Below, in pieces: positions 10,607-21,420 of a DNA stretch of 64,000 nt (the first letter of the stretch is position 1; each line of letters starts with the position of its first letter). The notes under the pieces are model-generated. The model had not been told where the DNA came from and did no database searches. It worked only from the letters and a program-made list of their open reading frames with translations. Origin of the DNA: Chalciporus piperatus (taxonomy: Eukaryota; Basidiomycota; Agaricomycetes; Boletales; Boletaceae); assembly GCA_038093975.1 (NCBI GenBank), contig JBBPTG010000076.1, positions 1-64,000 on the forward strand. Reading direction: 5' to 3'. The translations under genes and the position numbers were made by a program.

Positions 10607-11022
10607 TTGTAGCTGCTGTAATTTGTTTTCTGTTTTTGGGCTGGTTTTGGGCCGCTGCAAATGAATCACATTTTCCCCGTTCTAAATGTGTGACAAATGA
10701 GTACAAAGAGTGAAGAATGGTGACAAAAGGAAAAGTCCCAGATTACATTTGGACATTTCCAGATAGCACTATATGTGCGCATGTGCATATCTGACACAAA
10801 AAGCCAAGGCTGAGCATAGGCCATTGGTCCTGTTAAAACACCTACTATATGGTACTATATAATGCTATATGGCACTTTTTGTGTGCTATTTTGTGCTATT
10901 TTACAGGGGACTTTTGCATTCTGGCCATTGGATCCATATGACACATATAGTAACATATATCATCAAATACCTCCATATATCATCAAAGAGTGATATAGGG
11001 AACAGAGGTTTTTTCCTGATGG
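10607..11022. other. AT-rich non-coding interval
   Basis: The 3' flank of the DUF6532-like gene, followed by sequence with repeated CTATAT/CATATAT words. It ends with GGTTTTTTCCTGATG at the junction with gypsy pol; similar ends occur at 17104 and 30560. Confidence 0.4.
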
Positions 11023-11660
11023 ATAACGCAAATAGAATTGAAGCCACGTGATTTAGGAAAACCCGTGGTAAAGTCTATATATATATCCTTCCAAGGTTCT
11101 TTCGGAACAGGAAGAGGAATTAATTTGCCAGCTTGTGCAGTTGACTTTCCCTTCATGAGGGCACACATCTGACAATGTTCTACGTATGTTTTAACGTCTT
11201 GTGTGACACCAGGCCACGAGAAGTAACGAGTAACCAAATGTAAAGTACGTCCTTGGCCACCATGGCCGCCAATAGGGGAATCATGAAGGATTGTAAGAAG
11301 TTTGATACATAAAGAAGTAGGTACAAAAATTTAATTTTGTTTTTATCATTTTTAAATACTATGGACCCCTCGTCAAAACGAAGCCATCTACAGTATCATG
11401 TTTTATTTTTTCTGATTCGTTTTGTATTTCGTCATAAATGGGTGAAGAAAGAGTAACCATATTAATAAAAACTGAAGCGGGAAGTACTGTAATATTTTTT
11501 TTATGGTTGGGATCTGCTTCTCCGTGATCTTCTCAGCGAGATAAAGCATCTGCCCTTCCATTTGTAGAATCAGGTTTATAAATAATAGAGTAATTATACT
11601 CTGAGAGCAGCGCGTTCCAGCGTGCTTGATGTGGGCTCAGAGTTTGGGGAGATTTCTAAT

Positions 11661-12381
11661 TAGTGTTCGAAGATCCAGTCCTAGGACCATCAAAAGACCG
11701 GCAATCCAACCCAACTTTAACCGTCAGCAACCGGCGTCGGTTGCAACCGGTCTTGGTTGGTCGTGGTCTTGGTCTTTCACTTTGACAGGACCAAAAATTC
11801 TAAAAAAGACTGATTGCAACCGATGCACAGCCACCCCTTATCCATTACCCTATTTTTTCTGATTTTCTGCTGATTTTCCTGATTTTTCCTGACCATTATG
11901 GACCTTAAGTGATTTTTTGAGAGAAATATTGAGATTAGTCAATGATAATATTGATCAACATGTCATAGAATTTATGCTATCATGTATATACACTCTCTGA
12001 GTCACATACTTATGTATATTTTATTGGTATGTGTTGAGAATTGAGTCTATGATTGGTCTTGACTTCACACGTAATTTGGTATTATCTGATGTATCACTAC
12101 AAAAAACATGCTGTCTTGAAATGCTCATATCTCCACAGTGTGTGAACCGTTTCGCTTGACCCAGAGACCAATTTGTAGCCAGGAACGAATACATTAGCCG
12201 ACGCTTCCAAAAAACCAGTTGCAACTGGTTGCAACCGATAAACAGACCGAAAAAGACTAAAGAATGGTTTTTTGCAGTTTTGGTTCAATTAGACCGACAT
12301 TTATGAATCAAAAAAACCGGTCTTGGTTCGGTCTTTTCAAAACCACAAAAAGACTGGACCAAACCGGACTTTCAAACTCTA
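11661..12381 (+). mobile_element. hAT-like MITE with 8-bp target duplication
   Basis: Terminal repeats are TAGTGTTCGAAGATCC and, inverted, TAGAGTTTGAAAGTCC. The 8-bp duplication is TTTCTAAT (11653-11660) / TTTCCAAT (12382-12389), one mismatch. The uninterrupted family B copy reads TTTCCAAT once at the same site (about 34129). It is rich in palindromic CCGGTTGCAACCGG-type subterminal words and has no coding capacity. The 8-bp duplication is typical of the hAT superfamily. Confidence 0.85.
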
Positions 12382-12903
12382 TTTCCAATATTTGAGATTC
12401 TTGTGATCTGTCCAAATCTTGTGATGTTCTCTACCCATTAGATAATGCCTCCATTCCTGCAAAGCCTGAATGACAGCTAGAAGCTCTTTGTCATCAACTG
12501 GGTAGTTCTTCTCGGCAGAACTAAAGGATTGGGAAATGAAAGCACAGGGCCTCCAGAGGCCATCATCACATTTAACCGAGAACACAGCTCCCATTGCAAT
12601 ATCACTAGCATCCGTTTCTTAGAGCGGTCAGGGTAAGCTAAAAGCAGAGTGGTAGTGAATTGCTGTTTCAGCTTGTCAAAAGCTTGCTGTTGCTCCGGTC
12701 CCCACCGGTATGGTGTGTCCTTTTTGGTAAGGTCATTCAAGGGACGAGCAATGTCAGCGAAGCCCTGAACGAAACATCGATAGAAGTTAGCTAATCCTAA
12801 ACAGGACTGAACACTCTTCAACCGAGTTGGCACCGGCCAATCCAAAATAGCCTGCACCTTCGGAGTGTCCAACTCTACACCTTTCTGGGAGATAACCATT
12901 CCC

Positions 12904-13029
12904 ATGAACCTGTCCATCCTGCTCTCCGACAAGAACGCTGTACCACACCTTCTCAACTACGTAGACAAAACGAGTCGCTTTAAAGCGGCCCTTGGTAACC
13001 TTTCTCCTGGTCGCCAGCAAACCCGCTAA
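12904..13029 (+). pseudogene. C-terminal fragment of LINE ORF2-like protein
   Basis: A 41-codon open frame at the very start of the truncated LINE. The motif LLSDKNAVPHLLNYVDKTSR resembles C-terminal ends of fungal Tad/L1-type RT proteins, followed by a stop and the 3' UTR. The ATG straddles the insertion junction and is probably accidental. The family call is by pattern only. Confidence 0.45.
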
Positions 13030-13659
13030 CGAATAAACCCAGGCCCAAACCTCAGACCCCAAAAAACCTCTGTACCATCACCCCCTACCCCTCCCCTTCA
13101 TCTACATATCCCGACTAATCCTTCACCACCCACGCCCCACCCCACCCTAACATACAATCATATTCATATTATTACACTTAATTACCTGTCTACGACCAGG
13201 ATCAGGCGCCCGGCGCACGGGGGACTATCCAGCAACCAGAACTAGAAGGGAAGAGTGCGCTCATGAAACCCTCAAACACATGCCTCCACTCTCCCAATCC
13301 GACATCCCCATACCCACTATCCCCTTCCATTCTGATGTTACTTATCCCCCCCTCCTCTTCGTACACTTTCGCTTCGGCGGATGGGTACTTGCTAAATCTT
13401 AGACCGCGCCAGTCCAACCGATACATCACGTCATCACAAGTAAAAGAGCATCGTTGATTAGACGACCGAGGCGTCTAAAACTGCCGGCGGGAACGGCAGG
13501 ACCTGGGGGGGGTCTATGACTCGCTCTCAGGTGCATTCGCAAGGTCAGGGATACGAAGAGGGCACAGGTGTCCTCAAGCTCTTAGATAGTATTGTCCTAC
13601 ATAGGGTACATACACCCCAATCGGACATAAATGGAACCAAAAAAAAAAAAAAAAAAAAA
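12905..13659 (+). mobile_element. 5'-truncated non-LTR retrotransposon (LINE) with poly-A tail
   Basis: It ends in about 21-22 A residues (13639-13660) and is flanked by a 13-bp target duplication ATAACCATTCCCA (12892-12904 and 13660-13672). It splits the RT frame of the family B copy. Poly-A plus a long, variable duplication indicates target-primed reverse transcription. Confidence 0.85.
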
Positions 13660-14613
13660 ATAACCATTCCCAAGAAATCCACGGATTCTACAGCGAAGCT
13701 ACACTTTTCTGGTTTTACGTAAAAATCGTTCTCCCTGAGACGTTGCAATATGGTTTTAACTATTTCTAGGTGCTCTGCTCTAGTTTTTCCGAATGTAAAG
13801 ATCATGAGATCATCGATATAAATAATAAGAACCCCATGAAGATCACTAAATAGAACGTTCATCATTTGTTGAAATGTGGGGGGAGAGTTCGTAAGTCCGA
13901 AATACATAACGACTGGTTCGTAAGCGCCAAATGGAGTAACGAAAGCCGCTTTCCATTCATCGCCTTCTTTTATTCTAAGATTATTGTAACCCCAATGAAG
14001 GTCAATTTTTGTAAACATATCAGCTCCTTTGAGCTGGTCAATAAGTCCGGAGATGAGGGGAAGGAGGTAAGCATTCTTGACAGTGCCCTCATTTACGTAA
14101 TGGTAGTTCATAACTAATCTCTTTTTACCGTCCTTTTTTGGAATAAAGAAAACAGGAGATGTCTGAGGGGATTTCGATGGTCGGAGATATCCTTTCAATA
14201 ACTTCTTATCGATGAACTTTTTGACGTCATCAAGTTCCTGTTCGGACATCGGAATCACCCGACCCTTCTTGGGAACAAAATCAGGCTTGAGATCTATTGT
14301 GTGGTCCCATGCCTTTCGGGTAGGCATACACTCACTCTCTTGCTCTGAGAAGAGGTCTAAGTACTCATGGAGCTCTACTGGGACTTTCTCGGTGAGTCCT
14401 GCCTCAAACACTCGATGAATAGAAAAAGAACATTTAAGGTGATAATTTACTACTTTGCACTGATCAGTACAGCGTGTGAATTTTACTTGTTTGGACACCC
14501 AATCGATTTCAGGGTTGTGCCTTTCAAGCCAATCATAGCCGATGATCATATGATGTGTGCCAAGTACGGAAACAAAAGCGTCCATATGTTCAAAATGTTC
14601 ATTGTGTCCCAAA

Positions 14614-15137
14614 TAGTGTTTAAAAGTCCGGTCCAGTCCGGTTTTTTGACCACTTTTTGAGGCAACCGGACCCGGACCGGTCTTTTACTTACTCAGATCT
14701 CAGGCAACCGGACTGAAACTGCCAACAACCGGTTGGCAACCGGTTGTGCTCAGAACCAGTTCAAAGCAACAAATTTAATGATTTTAAATACATAATATTA
14801 CCACATTTGGACATATGTGTCAAATGCGGTAAATTTAACCACCCACATTTGACACATTTGTCCAAATGCGGGGATTTCAACTTTTCAAGTGCAAGAATTG
14901 ACATTATTAGCTACTAATATACTGTATATATAATATCTGACCGGTTGTCCTAATAACCGGTTGCAACCGGTCCTAGACCGGTCTTTCATTTTTCCTAAAT
15001 CCAAGACAACCGGACCGATTTACACCTAAAAAGCAGGCAACCGGCAACCGCAGTCCAGTTGCAACCGATGTCGGTTCAGTTCAGTTGCCGGTCTTTTTGC
15101 GGTCCTGCAACCGGACTTTAGGACCAGTTGCAACCGG
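14614..15137 (+). mobile_element. hAT-like MITE, one end intact, cut by family C LTR
   Basis: It begins TAGTGTTTAAAAGTCC and has the same CCGGTTGCAACCGG-rich subterminal region, but no matching right end or 8-bp duplication. It abuts a family C LTR at 15138. Its first ~125 bp are repeated in inverted orientation at 46456-46580. Confidence 0.7.
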
Positions 15138-15898
15138 TGTAAGAAAGCTAAACCCTCTGTAGGAATAGAAATCCTGAGAAGGTCAGTAGCAAATGATCAA
15201 GAAGGGTACAATTAGTTCGACCCTAAGGGGATTCCAGAGAATGAAGACAAGAAAAGGGACACGCTTCCGGCGTACCAAGCCGTTGAAGAACTGGAAAATG
15301 ATGTTCCGTATGAACAAACGGATATTCCGAACCACTTCCTTGCTGTTAGGTCTAGTGGAACGAAGGTGGAAACGGATGGAAAGTGTTGATGAAGGTTCCG
15401 GAGATTTAGAGAGAGAGGTTGTTGCATGGAGAAAAGAAAGGTTGATTCAAAATAAGCAAAGTACAGTCTTTTATAGTCCAGGCATACCCAAGACTCTGAT
15501 AGCGACAGAACGCTAAGTGACAGTACTGGACTAAGTATAGACAGAGTAGATAACAAGACAGAAAGGAATGAGTAGAAAGTCAGGAAAGTGCGGCAGTAAG
15601 GAAGCATAGCAAAGTTAGAGAGCATGGATGGAAGGGAAACTTACCAGTGAATCATATCAGACCTGGACAATGGTTTCCGGGGACACGGAGGACGATACCT
15701 GTGAACAAAACAAAGGATCCGTCATTCCTGTGTACGCACGGAACCACGGGAACGGAACCTGATAAGGACGGAAAGTTGGATATGTGGTGGAAGAAGCTGG
15801 GACGTAACGGAAAGGAAGGAAAGACGTTGAGGAATGTTAAGGATGGGAAATGAGGGTAGGATGCCGGCTGCAAGCGTTGGGAATATGCGTTCCCTACA
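15138..15898 (-). repeat. Isolated LTR of family C (761 bp)
   Basis: Ends TGTAAGAAAG...TTCCCTACA, homologous over full length to the nested LTR 36624-37382 (inverted) and the element LTR 45722-46455. Flanks (ACCGG / TCCCA) do not match, so this is a rearranged or internally recombined copy. Confidence 0.85.
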
Positions 15899-16063
15899 TC
15901 CCAGGGTGACTTTGATGCTGACTGTCCTCAGTCAGTCACATGAGCGGATTAGGTAAGCGCCTCATGCCCATGGGGGTGACAACTCCGCATCAGCCGCTTC
16001 CATTCTTTCTTCTCACTTCTCTTCCTCACACCACCACCCACTAACATGTCCACCTGTCTCACC

Positions 16064-16725
16064 TAGTGTTTTAAAGTCCGGTCCGGTCAGGAAGGCGACC
16101 GGACCGAGACCGGTTTTTTAATTAATTAATTCAAAAAGACTGGACCAAAACCTATAAGAACCGGTCTTTTGGCGGTTGCAACGGGTTTTTCGCTTAACGT
16201 GGGAGAAATTAAAAATAGTACCAGTTCCTGGCTATAAATCAGTCCCTGGGTCAAGCGAAACGGTTCACATGCCACAGAGATATGAGCATTTCAAAACAGC
16301 ATGTTTTTTTGTAGTGATACATCAGATATTATCAAGTTACATGTGAAGTCAAGACCAATCAGAGACTCAATTCTCAACACAGACTAATAAAATATAGATA
16401 GACATGTAACTCAGAGAGTGTATATACATGATTGAATGAATTCTATGACATGTTAATCAATATTGTCATTGGCTAATTTCAATATTCATCAAAAAACTCA
16501 AATAACATCCATAAAGGTCCAGAAAAATCAGGAAAAATCCGGAAAAATCGGGTAATACATAGGGAGTGGCTGTGCATCGGTTGCAACCGGTTTTTTTTCG
16601 GTTGCAACTGCAGTCTTTTGATCTCAAATGCTGGCAACCGGCAACTGCAGTCCAGTTGCGATCAGTTGCAGTCCAGTCCAGTTGCCAGTCATCGTACCAG
16701 TTGCCAACTGGACTTCAAAACACTA
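16064..16725 (-). mobile_element. hAT-like MITE (662 bp), no duplication
   Basis: Ends TAGTGTTTTAAAGTCC and, inverted, TAGTGTTTTGAAGTCC. Its interior is the reverse complement of the interiors of 11661-12381 and 41669-42366. Flanking octamers GTCTCACC / ATAAGAAC differ, suggesting a rearrangement at one side. The 165 bp before it (15899-16063) has no recognisable feature. Confidence 0.78.
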
Positions 16726-17103
16726 ATAAGAACCACCAGTCGTCCGGCGAAGGACTACCATGGGGCCTAGATACCTCGGTTTCGTCTTTCAGTTCAACTC
16801 CTGCTCCACCCTCGAGTTACGCACTAAAACTAGACTTCCAGGATGGAAATCGTAGTCCTTGATACGGTTCTTGAATGAAGCTTCGAACTGCTTGATGGAT
16901 TCGAAGCGGGCCTTCAGGACCCATTCCCAGATGTTATCCAGGTCCTCCTGCCACTTCTGGAATTGCCTAGCATGCCAGGCAATCAACTCTGTAGTTGGTA
17001 AAGGGTCAGCACTAAGGAATGTGGCTTCGGAAAGATCAAAAGGGAAGAGTGGCTCCACACCATGAACCATGAAATAGGGGGAAAGACCAGTGGGCTTAAT
17101 GAT
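16726..17103 (-). pseudogene. Family C gypsy integrase C-terminal fragment
   Basis: The minus strand encodes KPTGLSPYFMVHGVEPLFPF and then a long helical stretch with ARFESIKQFEASFKNRIKDY and FHPGSLVLVRNSRVEQE, the usual tail of basidiomycete gypsy integrases. It is cut sharply at 17103 by GGTACATCAGGAAAAACC. Confidence 0.75.
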
Positions 17104-17445
17104 GGTACATCAGGAAAAACCAACTTTACTCTCATAGCTATAATAGTTCTATAGAGTACTATAATTGCATCTATATTGCTTATAGGAAAAAGTGACAAGT
17201 CCCCTCTATGGAGCACTCTATAGCGCCCACCAAAACTCCCATAGCTTTTATAATACTCTATAGACTCCAATAGAATCAACAGCTATTGAGCTCTATAGTA
17301 GCTTTTATAATACTATATAGACGGTAATTCTGTAGCGATTTACTGCCCTTCTTTCAGTTTTACTTCACGCCAGTCAAAGCTAAATAGCAAAAAATCACAT
17401 GTATTGGCAGGTCTATCTATTACATGTTATATACTACTAATCTAT
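17104..17445. other. AT-rich, CTATAG-word-rich non-coding sequence
   Basis: Many copies of CTATAG/CTATATAG. The end ACATCAGGAAAAACC matches, inverted, the ends at about 11010-11025 and 30546-30560. No gene seen. It may be a short non-autonomous element; a second terminal repeat was not found. Confidence 0.35.
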
Positions 17446-17459
17446 CACCGCAATCCCAT

Positions 17460-18075
17460 GAGCCACTTGGGCCTGCAAAATGATGAGGATGGGTTGGCAA
17501 GGCTTTGCCATAGTTGTGCGAGATGATGATGGGTGATGTGTTTGGGCAGACAGCATGAGCGGCTGTGTTCCAGGTGAGCAGGAGAGTTGGGGTGTGCATG
17601 AAAACGCACCTTCAGATGCCAGCGGGGCTGTTCAGCCCACGCCAGCTGTTTTTTTTTGTTTCGAGGTTGTATTGGGAAGTGGTGGTTGGGCAAGCAGCCT
17701 GAGCAGCTATGTTCCATGTGAGCAGGAGGGTTGGTACATGTGTAAAAACACACCTTCAGATGCCGGTGGGGCCATTGAGCCCACACCGGCGGTGTTTTCA
17801 TTTTGAGATTGTGTTGCCAGTGGCAAGTGGTCGGGGGACAAGCAGCCCGAGCGGCTGTGTTCCAGGTGAGCAGGAGAGTTGGGGAGTGTGTGCAAACACA
17901 CCTTCAGATGCCAGCGTGGCTGTTGAGCCCACACTGGCTTTGTTCAGGTGTTGAGGTGTGGTGTTGAGACTAGTAGGAAGTGAGAGAAGTAATTGAAGTC
18001 GAAAAGACTGAAGTGACACGGTGAGTTCACCACGGTCACGTGACCAGCTTGCGCAAATTTTTGTGAAGTCCGAGA
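17460..18075 (+). repeat. ~145-bp tandem array with hairpin cores, array 1
   Basis: Three units have hairpin cores starting at about 17615, 17759 and 17907 (spacing 144 and 148). Each core reads GCC(A/G)G...GGGGCTGTTGAGCCC...C(C/T)GGC and is followed by an AGCGGCTGTGTTCCAGGTGA-type segment. The array ends with GGTCACGTGACC and TTTTTGTGAAGTCCGAG, exactly as array 2 ends near 28165. Confidence 0.8.
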
Positions 18076-18123
18076 CCTACTTACCTTGCTTACTTACTTA
18101 CCTTGCTTGACACTAGGAAAACC

Positions 18124-18160
18124 GTGGGAAAGCACTGCGTATACCGCAGTGCTTTCCCAC
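18124..18160. repeat. Perfect 15-bp hairpin with 7-nt loop
   Basis: GTGGGAAAGCACTGC and its exact complement GCAGTGCTTTCCCAC are separated by GTATACC. No gene adjoins it. The rest of 18076-18385 shows no recognisable feature. Confidence 0.9.
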
Positions 18161-18385
18161 ACACACACCAGACCAGTACTACAAGCACAAGTGTTGAAAA
18201 ACACTGAAGACCCACCCAGCCGCGCGGATACACGGCCAGACAAGGCCACAGCGCCGTCCAACGAAGCAGCCGAGACTCGAAGGAGTTGCGAGTGGGTCAG
18301 TGAGGTGAGGCCGGGTTGGATGCAACTTATGGCGAGTGGCGAGTCGAAACGAGCCAAACGAGCGCCGGGTTGAAGCGATGGTGAG

Positions 18386-19142
18386 TGTTACGATCACTAC
18401 CCGCCCCTATCCTTTTTCCTTGTCTCTGTCTCTCCCCGAGTCCTTCCTTGACTTCCCCGAGTCCTTCCTATTACCTAGACGCTTGATCTACTCCATTGAT
18501 CCCTTATCTGCACCCGGATCTCGGATCTCAGCTCTAGCCCTTGGCTCATCTGCCTCGTGTCCCACCTCGTGGACCCTCCAGTGACTCACCTGCCTCGTGT
18601 CCCGCCTCGTGCCCCACCTCATGGACCCTCCAGTGACTCACCTGCCTCGTGTCCCGCCTCGTGCCCCACCTCGTGGGCCTTTCTCTGACTCGTTCGCCTC
18701 GTGTTCTCCGGACCTATCTCATATCCGGTCGGCATTTCCTTTCTCTTTGTCATTCCTTTGTCATTCTGTCTTATGCCTCCGTCCGATCATCGGACGTTCG
18801 TCATTTACCCTTAGTCTTCCCTTTCCCTTCTGGTTGCTTAGTCATTACCTTTGGGATCGTACTTAAGTCCCAGGTTCTCGCGCTATGACACTCTAACCTT
18901 GGTCTACCCGGTCACCCGGTCACCCAGCTACCCAGCCTAGTGTCCTACCTAGTTATCTCTCTCTCTTTCCTAGTGTCCAAGCTCTCTATGCAATCCATTC
19001 CTTGTTGCTAGATCTTGCCTAGAATCCCTGAGTCGTCGCTCTACTCTTGAGTGAGCGCTTGAGTCTTGTCTGGACATCCCAGCAAGCTCTCTCCTTGTTC
19101 CAACCGGGTCTACGTTTGGGCCTACCCGGCACACACGTAACA
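18386..19142 (+). repeat. Solo LTR, family F (757 bp)
   Basis: Ends TGTTACGATC...CACGTAACA with a perfect 5-bp duplication GTGAG (18381-18385 / 19143-19147). It contains an imperfect ~60-bp tandem repeat around 18541-18680. The terminal bases resemble family E but the interior does not. Confidence 0.9.
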
Positions 19143-20012
19143 GTGAGTCACTCTCTGTCACCCTCATCCCTCAACTCACGACGACAACGACAGCGACAAC
19201 AAGACAACACCGATCGAACGAGAATGCAACGATGAACTGCACAACGCACGCAATTCGTGTGTTGTGCCGTTTCTCATCGTGTTCTCATTTTCATTCGTCC
19301 TCACCCTTCTCGTCCTCACCCTCACCCTCACCCTCGTCCTCGTCCTCACCCTTACCCTCCATCAGCAACACTGCAAAAAGTCTGAAGTTACTGGAATGAC
19401 TGGATCAGTTAAACCAGTACACCAGTTGCTCAGTTGCCCAGTCATCCGGTCAGCCAGTCATTTCAGTAATCTCATTGGTTCATTAGCCCAGTCACTTCAG
19501 TAGTCTCAGTAGCTCAGTAGCCCAGTGTTCCAGTCATCCAGTTATCTCAGTAGCCTAGTAGCCCAGTGTCCCAGTCATGTAGTCATCTCAGCAGCCTAGT
19601 AGCCCAGTGCCCTAGCCATCCAGCAATCCAGTTGTCTCATTACTCCAGCCATCCAGTATTCCAGTATTCCAGTAATCTAGTCACTCAGTGGTCCAGTAAT
19701 CCAGTAGTCTCAGTAGTCCAGTCATCCAGCCATTCAGTCATCCAGTCATTTCAGTAATCCAGTCACTCCAGTCACACAAGTGACACCAGTAACCCAGTCA
19801 CACAAGTGACACCAGTAACCCAGTCACCAGTCACTCCCAGTCACCTCAGTAATCCAGCCACCCAGTAATCCAGTCACCCAGTCACCTCAGTAATCCAGTC
19901 ACCCAGTCCCTATTACTAGTTCACTATATCTTATGATTAATTCACACCTTATGACAGTTCAGAAAATGCGAAATATATTATGTCTAACTATTACATGTAT
20001 TGTGGTACAATA
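19143..20012 (+). repeat. Degenerate CCAGT(C/A)ATCCAGT repeat, left copy
   Basis: 19143-19375 is simple CCTCACCCT-type pyrimidine-rich sequence. 19376-19915 is a degenerate short-period repeat of CAGTCATCCAGT words. About 19510-19720 matches the reverse complement of about 28880-29060 almost base for base. 19916-20012 is AT-rich. No gene. Confidence 0.75.
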
Positions 20013-20530
20013 TGTTACGGTTCATTACGGTTCTCTCACCTTCACAGACACTTTTCGGACTTCAACGTTTCGTTCCATTCAATCTTATCTAATCTCTCTC
20101 ATTTTATCTTTCAGACACGTGCTCATTCACTTTCACTCTTCGCACGGTCGCCCCTTATGGTTACATTTCATTCTCACGCACTGCCTTACCTTGACAGTTA
20201 ATCTCCGTGCTGCGCATGGCTATGCCACAGCCTTTCACCTCATGTACTTCATTTCCGCTATCTCGGCTATGCCTCACAGCCTCCTTATCTCGCTTCTATT
20301 CTCATGGGTTCAGGGTAACTCTTTATTTAGTTATAGTACATACAAACATGTATAAACACATAGGATAGTATATAAACCCCAAGGAACTGCTGGTAACCCC
20401 AGCTTAGTTCACTTGGTCTTTCCCCAAGACTCAACCGTCCTATCTCAGTTGTTCTCCATTCTCTTCTTCTAAACCGCTTCACTTGGCGATAGTGTAGACC
20501 TGATCTCAATACGAGTTTTGGGTCGTTTCA
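20013..20530 (+). repeat. 5' LTR, family A (518 bp)
   Basis: TGTTACGGTTC...GGTCGTTTCA. It contains the promoter and the segment complementary to the primer site. Confidence 0.95.
20369..20411 (+). promoter_or_regulatory. Family A TATA box and predicted RNA 5' end
   Basis: TATATAAA at 20369-20376; the predicted start is at about 20401, where AGCTTAGTTCA (20401-20411) is the exact complement of the primer binding site. Confidence 0.65.
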
Positions 20531-20532
20531 CT

Positions 20533-20543
20533 TGAACTAAGCT
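20533..20543 (+). promoter_or_regulatory. Self-primer binding site, family A
   Basis: TGAACTAAGCT, two bases after the 5' LTR, is an 11-nt perfect complement of LTR bases 20401-20411. No tRNA-like TGG start is present. Confidence 0.65.
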
Positions 20544-20631
20544 TCATTCTATCACCTCTACGCTATCGTTCTCCACCGCTTCATCGCGTCGCAAGTGCGT
20601 GGACAATCTCTCGCTCAAGTACCTACGTTAA

Positions 20632-21420
20632 CGTGACCTCGTAGTGTACTTCCCATCTTTTCACGCCACTCTTCTCCCTTTCCGGTCCGGGAGGTACTCG
20701 CAAGCCGAGAACCTAGACCATCCTTACGTAGCCTCAGTAGTAGCTAGGCACGGACGGGTCACCGCGATCCCGACCATAGTTGAGACAGAGCCGGAGGCCG
20801 CTGCAGACGCACGGATCCCAGTGGGTGAAGAAGAACCCGCCAGACTCCTCTCACCATTCAGCAGGACGCTGAAAGCGCTCACGGCATTAGAGCCAGAGCA
20901 GTTCTACTTTGGAAAGAACTCAGACGGAGGTTACGCAACCTACCACGACGCGTCGATAGCATACGCCCAGGGACTGCTATTCGACGGGATACTCGGAGAC
21001 TTCGACAGACCAGCGTCGGTCAGCCAAGAGTCACTCATCAGCGAAGAGTTCGACCCCAACGACCAGACGCCTATCGCCCCCTCGATCCCACTCCCCGCTC
21101 TATCCCCGTTAGTCGTACCACGCGGGTTGTCAGAGAAGGCACCCTCGTTGCCGAAAACCGCATCCGCTACCTCTAGCGTCAAAAGGAGACTCGAAGAGTT
21201 TGACGAAGAGCTTAAAACCCCAAAGAGAGAGAGAGACGTAATCACAGGACCAGAGAGACCTGTACCGGCTAGGCCGATCAAAAAGATAAAGATCCCCGCC
21301 GCCTTCCGGAGAAAGATCATACGCACAGAAGTAGGAAACATAAACGATCCAGAGAAAGTCTCTAGAATAGTCCTACGTGCCAAGCACCCCAAACTTCCCC
21401 AACCTCGCTACAAGTATTAG
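20632..21420 (+). CDS. AUG-less upstream ORF (ORF0) of family A, unknown function
   Basis: Open from just after a TAA (20629-20631) to three consecutive in-frame stops TAG TAG TAA (21418-21426), three bases before the gag ATG. The 258 codons from GTG 20644 contain no methionine. The predicted product is mixed: an acidic first half (QFYFGKNSDGGYATYHD), a proline-rich middle, and a basic C-terminus (KKIKIPAAFRRKIIR). I recognise no domain. It could be translated from a near-cognate codon, spliced to an unknown upstream exon, or be a structured leader kept open by chance. The frame differs from gag, so it is not a simple gag extension. Confidence 0.45.
   Translation, partial: RDLVVYFPSFHATLLPFRSGRYSQAENLDHPYVASVVARHGRVTAIPTIVETEPEAAADARIPVGEEEPARLLSPFSRTLKALTALEPEQFYFGKNSDGGYATYHDASIAYAQGLLFDGILGDFDRPASVSQESLISEEFDPNDQTPIAPSIPLPALSPLVVPRGLSEKAPSLPKTASATSSVKRRLEEFDEELKTPKRERDVITGPERPVPARPIKKIKIPAAFRRKIIRTEVGNINDPEKVSRIVLRAKHPKLPQPRYKY

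Larger units (their letters stand above)
11023..14613 (-). pseudogene. Broken family B gypsy pol (integrase to protease), copy B1
   Basis: Minus-strand pol of the same family as 31948-39184 and 54961-61504. Read backwards it has protease/linker and RT at 13662-14612 (YIDDLMIF visible), more RT and RNase H at 12382-12891, and RNase H end plus integrase finger (HCQMCALMKGK) at 11023-11652. It is interrupted by a LINE (12905-13659) and a MITE (11661-12381), has further small frameshifts, and both ends are cut (left inside integrase, right at a MITE end). No LTR is attached. Confidence 0.88.

Noticed and set aside
19300..19360. CCCTCACCCTCACCCT run as a telomere-like repeat
   Set aside because: It is not TTAGGG-type, is short and irregular, and is embedded between transposons.
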